A stretch of DNA of 49,074 bases, taken from NCBI GenBank assembly GCA_948470255.1, contig CAOKOS010000017.1:1-49074 (forward strand), in the 5' to 3' direction. Of the stretch, positions 42,010-49,074 are shown piece after piece. The first letter of the stretch is position 1. The number at the start of each line of letters is the position of its first letter. This DNA is from an uncultured Lachnotalea sp. GTDB lineage: Bacteria; Bacillota; Clostridia; Lachnospirales; Lachnospiraceae. The position numbers and the translations under genes are program-made. The notes below the pieces were generated by a model that did not search any database, was not told the DNA's origin, and saw only the letters and a list, made by a program, of their open reading frames with translations.

Positions 42010-43851
42010 CTATTTTTCTGCTCTTGTATCAAACAGCCACCGGATTCCGTAGGGCTCCATTACCACGTCCACCGCTGCCACTTTACTGCCGGAGAGCAAT
42101 TCTTTATACTCCCCTTCTTCCTTAATCCATGCCGTCTTTTCCCAAGGTGAAAAGTTAAACAGCGCAATCAGCCGTTCCCCGTCAAGCTCCCGCGAAAGCC
42201 CCAAAATGGCCGGCTCCCACGTTTCCACAGTCTGGACACAGGCCTTTCCACTAAACACCTTATGTTCCCGCCTGATGGTTTCCATCTGCCTGATTCCCTC
42301 AAAAAGCTCCTGCCGCCATGTCCCTTCCTCACTCCGCTCCCTGGCTTTTTCCCAGTCGAAAGCCCCCCGGTGGAGGTAACGGGAATCATCTGCTTTCCGC
42401 TTATCTTCCTTGTAACCGTAATCATTAAGCTGTCCCACTTCATCCCCGCTGTAGATCACAGGCAAACCCGATTGGGTAAACATATAGCAGTGCAGCATTT
42501 TGTCACAGGCAAGAGCTGTCCGAAGGTCTTCCTCTGTCCCGCTCTCAAGGGCCGACTCAATACCGCAGAGGGAGGCTGTCGTCCCACAAAGCCTTGCGTC
42601 CCCGGAAACTGGATCATCATTATACAACTCTCCCCTTGACGGGGAATTAAAACAGTTCCCGCGAAAATAGCTGTTTAAAAATTTTTTATGGGCCGTTTCG
42701 TCCATGCCCCGTTCTCTGAGCCATCCATATTCCAGTCCCCAGCCGATATCATCATGGCACCTCAAATAATTGAGGAACAGATATTCCTTCGGCAGGCTGC
42801 ATACAATGTCCATCTGCCGCCGTAAAAGCCCCACGTCTTTCGTAGCCACCGTGTGCCAGGTGGTCGCCATGGTGGTCACGTTATAGAGCATATGGCACTC
42901 CGGCTTTTCCACTGTTCCGAAATAAGGCACCACCCGCTCCGGCTCCATCACCACTTCCCCCAGAAGAAGGACGCCAGGGCATACAATTTCACAGATCATC
43001 CGAATCATCCGTACAATACTGTGTACCTGCGGGAGGTTCCTGCATCTGGTACCCAGTTCTTTCCAGATATAGGGCACTGCATCGATGCGGATAATGTCAA
43101 CGCCATGGTTGGTCAGGTTTAAAAGATTATCCACCATGGCATGAAACACCGCCGGGTTTTGGTAATTCAAATCCCACTGGTAGGGATAAAAGCTGGTCAT
43201 CACAAACTTTTCCATGTCAGGAAGCCATGTGAAATTTCCCGGAGCCGTAGTGGGGAATACCTGAGGGCAGGTTTCCTCAAATCTGGCAGGAATATCATAG
43301 CTGTCGTAGAAAAAGTACCGGTCCTGATACTCCTTTTCTCCAGCCCTGGCACGTCTGGCCCACTCATGCTCCTCTGAAGTATGGTTCATCACAAAGTCCA
43401 GGCAGACACTGATTCCCCGTCTGCGGCACGACGCTGCCAGATGGGATAAATCCTCCATGGTCCCAAGCTCTTCTTTCACCTTTGTGAAATCCGATACCGC
43501 ATAGCCGCCGTCGTTTTTTTCTTTCGGAGAATCTAAAAGCGGCATCAGGTGAAGATAGTTGACCTGACATTCCTGGATATAATCCAGCCGTCTCTCCACA
43601 CCTTTTAAATTTCCTGCAAAGGCATCCACATAGAGCATCATACCCGTTATGTCGTTTTTCTTATACCAGTCCGGTTCTTTAAGCCTTGACTCATCCAAAG
43701 ACTTAAGGTCTTCATCCCGTTCATGATACCGGACTGAAAGCTGCTTCACAAGCGCTTCAAACATATCCATACAACCCTCATAAAGCTCACAGTAAAGCCA
43801 CTTCAGTTCATCCAAATGCACTGCCAGACGTTTTTCAAACACCGTTTCCAT
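42010..43851 (-). CDS. Amylosucrase-like GH13 enzyme
   Basis: A 613-residue cytoplasmic alpha-glucan/sucrose-active enzyme. After a helical N-domain (1-70), the barrel shows MMLYVDAFAGNLKGV, YLHLMPLLDSPKEKNDGGYAVSDF, LDFVMNHTSEEHEW, DIIRIDAVPYIWKELGT, LLLGEVV and LRCHDDIGWGLEYG. These match the amylosucrase (GH13_4) pattern closely; predicted catalytic residues are nucleophile Asp257, acid/base Glu299 and stabiliser Asp367, with His157 and His366. Classical msm operons carry a sucrose phosphorylase (GtfA) at this place; this gene likely takes that job, handling sucrose released from raffinose. Whether it hydrolyses sucrose or makes glucan cannot be told. Confidence 0.85.
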   Translation of the reverse strand: METVFEKRLAVHLDELKWLYCELYEGCMDMFEALVKQLSVRYHERDEDLKSLDESRLKEPDWYKKNDITGMMLYVDAFAGNLKGVERRLDYIQECQVNYLHLMPLLDSPKEKNDGGYAVSDFTKVKEELGTMEDLSHLAASCRRRGISVCLDFVMNHTSEEHEWARRARAGEKEYQDRYFFYDSYDIPARFEETCPQVFPTTAPGNFTWLPDMEKFVMTSFYPYQWDLNYQNPAVFHAMVDNLLNLTNHGVDIIRIDAVPYIWKELGTRCRNLPQVHSIVRMIRMICEIVCPGVLLLGEVVMEPERVVPYFGTVEKPECHMLYNVTTMATTWHTVATKDVGLLRRQMDIVCSLPKEYLFLNYLRCHDDIGWGLEYGWLRERGMDETAHKKFLNSYFRGNCFNSPSRGELYNDDPVSGDARLCGTTASLCGIESALESGTEEDLRTALACDKMLHCYMFTQSGLPVIYSGDEVGQLNDYGYKEDKRKADDSRYLHRGAFDWEKARERSEEGTWRQELFEGIRQMETIRREHKVFSGKACVQTVETWEPAILGLSRELDGERLIALFNFSPWEKTAWIKEEGEYKELLSGSKVAAVDVVMEPYGIRWLFDTRAEK

Positions 43852-43868
43852 GTCTGCCTCCTGATGCC

Positions 43869-44324
43869 TTAAAACTGGTAATACCGTTTCATCTCCTCCT
43901 CAAACTGGGCGTTTGGTTCCACATAGAGAAGCTCGCCCCTTGTGAGAAGGGAAATCACCGGCGCGTTCATCCGGTTTGAAGTATAATCCCGGACTGTACG
44001 TCCTGTCTGTATCCGGCGCCCCCGTTCCATCTCCTCAATCTCCGTCCTTGTCCCCCGGAAAAGTTCTTTGCGCTTTTCCTTGCGGATGATTTTGGAAACA
44101 GTTAAATCGCCGTTTACATATTCATATTCATACTCAATCTTCCAACTCCGAAACAGGAAGAATCCAACCACTGCCAAAATAATGGTGGGAATCAGCATAA
44201 TTGCCGCAAAGAAAAACGCGTCAATGAAAAATACGATCACCGCCGAAGTTATCACCGCCTTAAGAAGCTGCTGCTTTCTACTCAGCACATATGGTACGCA
44301 CCACTCAAATACAACGTCTCTCAT
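43869..44324 (-). CDS. Small membrane protein, DUF6106-like
   Basis: A 151-residue protein with two adjacent membrane segments (about 23-62) followed by a cytoplasmic part. WKIEYEYEYVNGDLTVSKIIRKEKRKELF resembles what I recall as DUF6106, widespread in Clostridia and of unknown function. The C-terminal region (VISLLTRGELLYVEPNAQFEEEM) is probably a PH-like beta fold. It overlaps the start of the GH36 gene by four bases (ATGA at 44321-44324) and is followed 17 bases later by the GH13 gene, so it is firmly inside the operon. No role in sugar use is evident. Confidence 0.75.
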   Translation of the reverse strand: MRDVVFEWCVPYVLSRKQQLLKAVITSAVIVFFIDAFFFAAIMLIPTIILAVVGFFLFRSWKIEYEYEYVNGDLTVSKIIRKEKRKELFRGTRTEIEEMERGRRIQTGRTVRDYTSNRMNAPVISLLTRGELLYVEPNAQFEEEMKRYYQF

Positions 44325-46531
44325 ATCGTTCCCTCCATCATCTTAAGCCGGAACTGGATTCCTTCATACTGTTTCAGTGTCCCGGGAATGGGAAGCCCGG
44401 CGTTCATCAGCGCCGCGCCGGAATACCGCCTCTCCTCATTCCCCTTTATTTTATAAAATGCTTCTTTTTGTAAACCTTTCAGTTTTAAGTAAAGCTGGCC
44501 GTCATTGCCCTCTGTGTCTGTCAGCACCAGGCTCACCAGCGCTTCTTTTTTATCCGCCGATACATGCTGCCATGCTGTCACATAATGGTTCTCAAAGGGG
44601 CTTGTCAGCCGATAATAATCACCTTCGGTAATGAGGCTGTAGTTTTCTTTATAAGCCTCCACCTGTTTTCTGCAAAGTTCCTTTTCCTCCCTGTCAAGGA
44701 CTGTGGAGTTTAATTCATATCCCAGAATTCCTCCCGACGCCACAATCCCTCTTGTATTCATGCTGACGCTCCGTCCCGTCTGATGATTGGGGCAGATGGA
44801 AACATGGGCCTCTATGCTGCTTACAGGATAAACAAAAGAGGTTCCATATTGAATTTTCAGCCGGTTAATGGCATCGGTATTGTCACTGCACCAGATCTGC
44901 GGCTGGTAGTAAAGCATCGCCGGGTCGAACCGCCCGCCTCCGCCACTACAGCCACAGAACAGTACATTGGGATGAGTCAGAATCACCTCATCCATAACCC
45001 GGTACAGCCCCAGAATATAACGGTGCATGACTTCCCCCTGTCTTTCCTTGTCTGTCTGCCCGGACCATACATCCGTAATATTCCGGTTCATGTCCCACTT
45101 GATATACTCAATATGGGCTTCGTCAAGAATCCGGTTTAATGAGTCAATGATATAATCGCAGACATCTTTTCTGGAAAGATCCAGTACAAGCTGATACCGT
45201 CCCCTGGTGGCTGGGCGCCCTTTGATACTCAGATACCAGTCAGGATGCTCCCTGAACAGGTCGCTGTCCTCAGAAACCATTTCTGGTTCCACCCAGAGTC
45301 CAAACTTAAGTCCCATCTCGTGAATCTTTTCCGACAGCCCGGAAAGCCCATGGCGCAGCTTATGGCGGTTCACCTTCCAGTCTCCAAGGCCGGAACAGTC
45401 ATTGTCCCGTTTCCCAAACCAGCCGTCGTCCAGCACAAACAGCTCCACACCCATGTCCAGAGATTCTCTGGCAATGTCCAACAGCTTTTCTTCATCAAAA
45501 TCAAAGTACGCGGCTTCCCAGCTGTTGATCACGATAGGTCTTCTAAGTTTCAAATAGGGGGAAGTCCCCAGATTTTCCCTGTAAAGCCTGTGATAAATAT
45601 GGCTTAATCCTGCCAACCCCTGTCCGGAATAAGCTAACGCCACCTCCGGCGCGAAAAAACTCTCTCCCGGTGAAAGAAGGAACTCAAAGTTCGTCGGGTT
45701 GATTCCCATATTGAGCCTGAGCTGCCGGTATTGATCCCGCTCCGCTTCAGCCAGGAAGTTGCCGCTGTATAGAAAGGAGCAGCCATAGCAGCGACCCCTG
45801 TCTTCGTCGGCATTCTTTTCACACAGAATCACAAACGGGTTGTGCTGGTGGGAGGAGGAGCCTCTGGTACTCCCTACTGACTGGACACCATTCCGGATGG
45901 CCGACCTTGAAGGATGACGCTCCATCATATGCCGTCCATCCAGGGTAATCCAGTCATAATTTGCTTCTTTAAAATCCAAGGTAGCAGACATGATCTTTTC
46001 CAGCCGAATAGGGCCGTTTCCTTCATTTACTACCTGCACCGCTCTTGTAATAACATTTTTCTCTTCAAACACACCGTAGTAAAGGATAACACTGACGCCG
46101 GTGGCGGCATCCTTCAAGCGGATTTCCAACGTTTCCGTCCCTTCTTCTTCCAGGATCCTTATGGAGGGCATTCCGGGAACTTTGTACTTACCATCATAAA
46201 TTTTATGGTCTGCCGCTTTTCCCGCAAAAATGCGGCTTCCGTCCGTATTCCTCACTCCGATGCTTTCCACCCGGTAGTCGCCGCTGTCGGAAGTGGAAAA
46301 TTCCTGCGGAAGGAAATCCAGCGAAAATGTCCTGTCGTTTCCCGCTTCATGGGGATTCGGTGAAAACCCCCTGTCCCGAAGTTCAATCAAATAGCTCAAA
46401 TCCTCATCCGGGATGCGGTCCCCATAATACAAATGCAGCAAATCCCCGTATTTACTGATTGCCATCAGATATGAGCTGTCCCTGGTATCAAGTCTAAATG
46501 TTTTGCTGTGTTTATAAAAGGTAATCGGCAT
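44321..46531 (-). CDS. Alpha-galactosidase, GH36
   Basis: A 736-residue full-length GH36 enzyme releasing galactose from raffinose, melibiose and stachyose. There is an N-terminal beta-supersandwich (1-330), a barrel (about 330-650) and a C-terminal beta domain. Nucleophile Asp480 lies in YIKWDMNRNIT and acid/base Asp550 in WCSDNTDAINR; FVLDDGWFGKR and CSGGGGRFD are the substrate-binding motifs. There is no signal peptide, so it works inside the cell on imported sugar, as the flanking ABC genes imply. Its GH36 subgroup is that of bacterial tetrameric AgaA/RafA enzymes. Confidence 0.96.
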   Translation of the reverse strand: MPITFYKHSKTFRLDTRDSSYLMAISKYGDLLHLYYGDRIPDEDLSYLIELRDRGFSPNPHEAGNDRTFSLDFLPQEFSTSDSGDYRVESIGVRNTDGSRIFAGKAADHKIYDGKYKVPGMPSIRILEEEGTETLEIRLKDAATGVSVILYYGVFEEKNVITRAVQVVNEGNGPIRLEKIMSATLDFKEANYDWITLDGRHMMERHPSRSAIRNGVQSVGSTRGSSSHQHNPFVILCEKNADEDRGRCYGCSFLYSGNFLAEAERDQYRQLRLNMGINPTNFEFLLSPGESFFAPEVALAYSGQGLAGLSHIYHRLYRENLGTSPYLKLRRPIVINSWEAAYFDFDEEKLLDIARESLDMGVELFVLDDGWFGKRDNDCSGLGDWKVNRHKLRHGLSGLSEKIHEMGLKFGLWVEPEMVSEDSDLFREHPDWYLSIKGRPATRGRYQLVLDLSRKDVCDYIIDSLNRILDEAHIEYIKWDMNRNITDVWSGQTDKERQGEVMHRYILGLYRVMDEVILTHPNVLFCGCSGGGGRFDPAMLYYQPQIWCSDNTDAINRLKIQYGTSFVYPVSSIEAHVSICPNHQTGRSVSMNTRGIVASGGILGYELNSTVLDREEKELCRKQVEAYKENYSLITEGDYYRLTSPFENHYVTAWQHVSADKKEALVSLVLTDTEGNDGQLYLKLKGLQKEAFYKIKGNEERRYSGAALMNAGLPIPGTLKQYEGIQFRLKMMEGTI

Positions 46532-46571
46532 AATTCTCTGGTTTCCTTTCTCTTTGTTTCTTTCTGTTTCT

Positions 46572-47408
46572 TTATTTTCCTCCAGTCATAGCCACGCCCT
46601 CGATAAACTGTTTCTGGAAGAACAGGTAGAGGACTACCATAGGGATCATGGCAAGCAGTGAACCCGCCATCATGACCGGGAAATTGGTACTGAACTGTCC
46701 TCTGAGGGTAGCAAGACCGGAAGACAGAGTCATCATCTTAAGATCCGTATTGACAATCAGGGGCCACATCAGGTCGCCATAAGCGAATACTGCCGTGAAT
46801 ACCGCCAGGGCCGCCATGGACGCTTTTGTAAGGGGCGCCATGATTTTGTAAAAAGTCTGCCACTGGGTACAGCCATCCAGGTAAGCCGCCTCGGCAATTT
46901 CGTTTGGTATCCCCATATAAGCCTGCCTCAGGAAGAAAGTTCCAAAAGCGCTGACAATACCTGGGAACACAAGCGCGAACACCGTATTCGTAAGGCCCAG
47001 TTTGGCAAGCATCTGATACTGGGGCGTGATAAAAATCTGGCTGGGCAGCATCATCTGAATCAATACCAGGGAGAACAAAACCCCTTTGCCTTTAAAGTTC
47101 AGTTTGGCAAAAGCATATCCCGCCATGGACGAGAATACTACTGCGCATACGACTCTCCAGATAATCATGAGAATCGTATTTTTATAGAGGGCCAGGAACG
47201 GCAGGGATGCCATTGCATCGTCGTAATTTTTCCCCTGCCATTCCTGGGGGAGAATCGTCGGAGGAACCAGCATACTTTCCTCAACGCTCTTAAAGCTTGT
47301 TAAAAACATCCACACGAAGGGGAAGATCATAATGATGGAACCAATGATGAAAAATGCATAGGTCCCCGCCGTGCGGCGTCTTCTGGACTTTTCCAATGAT
47401 GATTTCAT
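46572..47408 (-). CDS. msmG: Carbohydrate ABC transporter permease, MalG/MsmG type
   Basis: A 278-residue inner-membrane permease with six segments. The EAA loop that contacts the ATPase reads EIAEAAYLDGCTQWQTFYKIMAPL near residue 180. The conserved FVWMFLTSFKSVEE start and a short basic tail are typical of MalG-like members of CUT1 importers. It starts 13 bases after msmF. Confidence 0.92.
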   Translation of the reverse strand: MKSSLEKSRRRRTAGTYAFFIIGSIIMIFPFVWMFLTSFKSVEESMLVPPTILPQEWQGKNYDDAMASLPFLALYKNTILMIIWRVVCAVVFSSMAGYAFAKLNFKGKGVLFSLVLIQMMLPSQIFITPQYQMLAKLGLTNTVFALVFPGIVSAFGTFFLRQAYMGIPNEIAEAAYLDGCTQWQTFYKIMAPLTKASMAALAVFTAVFAYGDLMWPLIVNTDLKMMTLSSGLATLRGQFSTNFPVMMAGSLLAMIPMVVLYLFFQKQFIEGVAMTGGK

Positions 47409-47421
47409 ATGCTCCTCCTTT

Positions 47422-48315
47422 CTATACCTCGTAGTTGACCCATTTCTTCTGGCCCCAGAACTGGACAGCCGTCACAACGCCGATGAGGGCCACCGTCCAG
47501 ATAACCACCGAAGAACCCAGGCCTCTGTTTCCTGACACAAAGGACTCCCTGTAGAACAAATACATCAGTGACTGGGCCTTTGTAAGGGCCGGGTTCGATT
47601 CCTCAACCAGCATGTAGATCAGGTCATATACCTTGATGGATGACATCAGGCGCATGATCAGTACGACAAACAAAGTCGGGGATACCATGGGCAGGGTAAT
47701 ATGGAAAAACTGCTGCATCTTCGTCGCCCCGTCCAGGCTGGCTGCCTCGTAATAAGACTTGGAAATATTCTGAAGCCCGGAAAGCAGCAGTACTGCGTCA
47801 TAACCGATTGCCGACCAGATAGCCACGATGGCGCAGGTGATCATAATAACGTTTGGATTGGTAATCCAGTTGATTTTGGAAGAAAGCATCGTATTGATGA
47901 TGCCGTATTCTGTATTAAACATCCACTTCCACACCATGGCCACAGCGGCAGGGGCCACTACCATGGGCAGGAAGAAAATGGCGCGGAAGGCCGTTCTCCC
48001 TTTAATCTTGGTATTAAGCATGACTGCCACCAAAAGGGCCAGGAAAATTCCAAGAGGCACTGTCAGAAGGCAGAAGTATAACGTATTTAAGTTGGCTCTC
48101 CAGAATTCTCCGCTGGTGAACATCTGCAGATAATTTTCCAGCCCGCGCATCTCATAAAGGCCGAAGGGCCTGGTTTTGGAAAAGCTCAGCTTGATCGTAT
48201 CAATAAACGGGTAAATATTCAAAACCAGCAGGCCAATGATGGTCGGCGCCACCATGATATAACCCCATTTCGCTTCGGAGCGGCCATGCCTGGATTTTTT
48301 TAATGACTTTCCCAT
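47422..48315 (-). CDS. msmF: Carbohydrate ABC transporter permease, MalF/MsmF type
   Basis: A 297-residue permease with six segments; the basic N-terminus (MGKSLKKSRHGRSEAKWGY) precedes the first. The EAA loop is YYEAASLDGATKMQQFFHITLPMVSPT near residue 190. It pairs with the following MalG-type permease as the CUT1 translocation pore. Confidence 0.92.
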   Translation of the reverse strand: MGKSLKKSRHGRSEAKWGYIMVAPTIIGLLVLNIYPFIDTIKLSFSKTRPFGLYEMRGLENYLQMFTSGEFWRANLNTLYFCLLTVPLGIFLALLVAVMLNTKIKGRTAFRAIFFLPMVVAPAAVAMVWKWMFNTEYGIINTMLSSKINWITNPNVIMITCAIVAIWSAIGYDAVLLLSGLQNISKSYYEAASLDGATKMQQFFHITLPMVSPTLFVVLIMRLMSSIKVYDLIYMLVEESNPALTKAQSLMYLFYRESFVSGNRGLGSSVVIWTVALIGVVTAVQFWGQKKWVNYEV

Positions 48316-48330
48316 ACTGCACCTCCTCCT

Positions 48331-49074
48331 TTAATCATCCTCGGCCGCCTTTTGGACTGACTCCTGCATTGCCGCCAGGCCGTCCTCAAAGCTTATGTCG
48401 CCGGAATATATTTTCAACAGATTTTCTGTTACCTGAACCTTCCATACAGGACGGTACTTATTGTTGACCGACTGGATACTGTAATCAAACATATCCACAA
48501 ATTTCTCCACATTAAGCCGGTAGTCGAACTGGTCAAACACACCGATCCAGGTATCCTCAAGCCCCTGATAGGCCGGGATTGCCGCGCCGGACTCTCCCTG
48601 GATCCGCTGCCCTTCTTCGGAACCGAAGAAACGGAGCACGTCCTTTACAACTTCCAGGTTCTTTCCACTGGCTGACGTGGCATAGCACAGGCCGTTGGAA
48701 ATAGTAGCCCGTCCTTCGCCTTCTGCCGGGTTGGGACATTTGGGCAGTACTGCCACATCCCATTTCCCCTGCATGTTGGGATAATTCAGCATTTCATTGA
48801 GGATGTTCCAGTTTCCCTCTAAGAACATAGCCCCCTGCTCTGAGAAAAACGCTGTGCCGGGAGATGTCTCTGCAAAGTAATTCTGGTCAGGGCACCAATC
48901 ATATTTCTGCAGATCAATATAGAACTTCATGGCATCTATAGTTGCCGGATTATCGAATCCGCCTGTGACATTGTCCTCTGCCAGTATGTACCCGCCATTT
49001 TGATATACGAAATTCCAGTATCCGAGCTGGTCGTCACCGTAAGCCATGTATCCGTATTTTCCGGTGGCGTCGTA
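48331..49074 (-). CDS. msmE: Extracellular sugar-binding protein, MsmE type (partial)
   Basis: The C-terminal 247 residues of a CUT1 solute-binding lipoprotein; the frame is open to the window edge at 49074, so the signal peptide and first half are missing. WNFVYQNGGYILAEDN, GAMFLEGNWNILNEML, NGLCYATSASGKN and VLRFFGSEEGQRIQGESGAAIPAY are the usual oligosaccharide-binding features. Clustered with GH36 and GH13 enzymes, its ligand should be raffinose-family sugars or melibiose. The operon promoter must lie beyond the window. Confidence 0.9.
   Translation of the reverse strand, partial: YDATGKYGYMAYGDDQLGYWNFVYQNGGYILAEDNVTGGFDNPATIDAMKFYIDLQKYDWCPDQNYFAETSPGTAFFSEQGAMFLEGNWNILNEMLNYPNMQGKWDVAVLPKCPNPAEGEGRATISNGLCYATSASGKNLEVVKDVLRFFGSEEGQRIQGESGAAIPAYQGLEDTWIGVFDQFDYRLNVEKFVDMFDYSIQSVNNKYRPVWKVQVTENLLKIYSGDISFEDGLAAMQESVQKAAEDD

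Overview
The window looks like a chromosomal stretch from a gut-type Clostridia, most likely a Lachnospiraceae. The reasons are moderate GC, strong GGAGG ribosome sites, a Firmicutes-style CIRCE operator, Fe-S L-serine dehydratase, archaeal-type LeuCD, Lachnospiraceae-type proteins of unknown function (DUF5716/5717, DUF4250, DUF6106), and an alpha-galactoside ABC operon. Species cannot be fixed. No rRNA, tRNA or CRISPR array was seen.

Layout. 1-6.4 kb: leftward operon of a giant beta/alpha-solenoid protein (DUF5717-like), an Hsp70/actin-fold protein (DUF5716-like), a TPR-like protein and shikimate kinase. 6.5-9 kb: HD-domain protein, tRNA threonylcarbamoyladenosine dehydratase, MFS transporter. 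9.1-10.5 kb: ketose 3-epimerase plus a VOC protein. 10.5-16.8 kb: rarA, then leftward clpB (under a CIRCE operator), DUF4250 protein and polysaccharide deacetylase; then a haemerythrin-domain protein. 16.85-19.4 kb: an AT-rich invertible cassette. Perfect 39-bp inverted repeats enclose a promoterless, start-less hsdS body and its own tyrosine recombinase; the missing hsdS 5' end lies just outside. Inversion would rebuild a full HsdS in frame. No hsdM or hsdR is in the window.

19.5-25.5 kb: P-type ATPase remnant, large membrane-anchored polysaccharide deacetylase with a 36-bp tandem repeat, thrC, leuD and leuC. 25.6-31.7 kb: a LysR regulator divergent from leuCD, then a NarL-type two-component pair divergent from a three-gene ABC-2 exporter. 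31.8-37.8 kb: a leftward sugar ABC importer (ATPase, permease, binding protein) ending in an unusual NagB-fold protein, with a divergent ROK regulator carrying an in-frame TGA. 37.9-40.8 kb: probable serine transporter and the two L-serine dehydratase subunits. 40.8-49.07 kb: leftward alpha-galactoside operon running off the right edge: binding protein (partial), two permeases, GH36 alpha-galactosidase, DUF6106-like membrane protein, amylosucrase-like GH13 and MsmK-type ATPase.

How the parts fit. The right third is sugar and serine catabolism: raffinose-type sugars would be imported, cleaved to galactose and sucrose, and sucrose handled by the GH13 enzyme. The middle is amino-acid biosynthesis, envelope remodelling and stress response. 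The most interesting system is the self-contained hsdS phase switch; the most obscure one is the DUF5717/DUF5716/TPR cluster.
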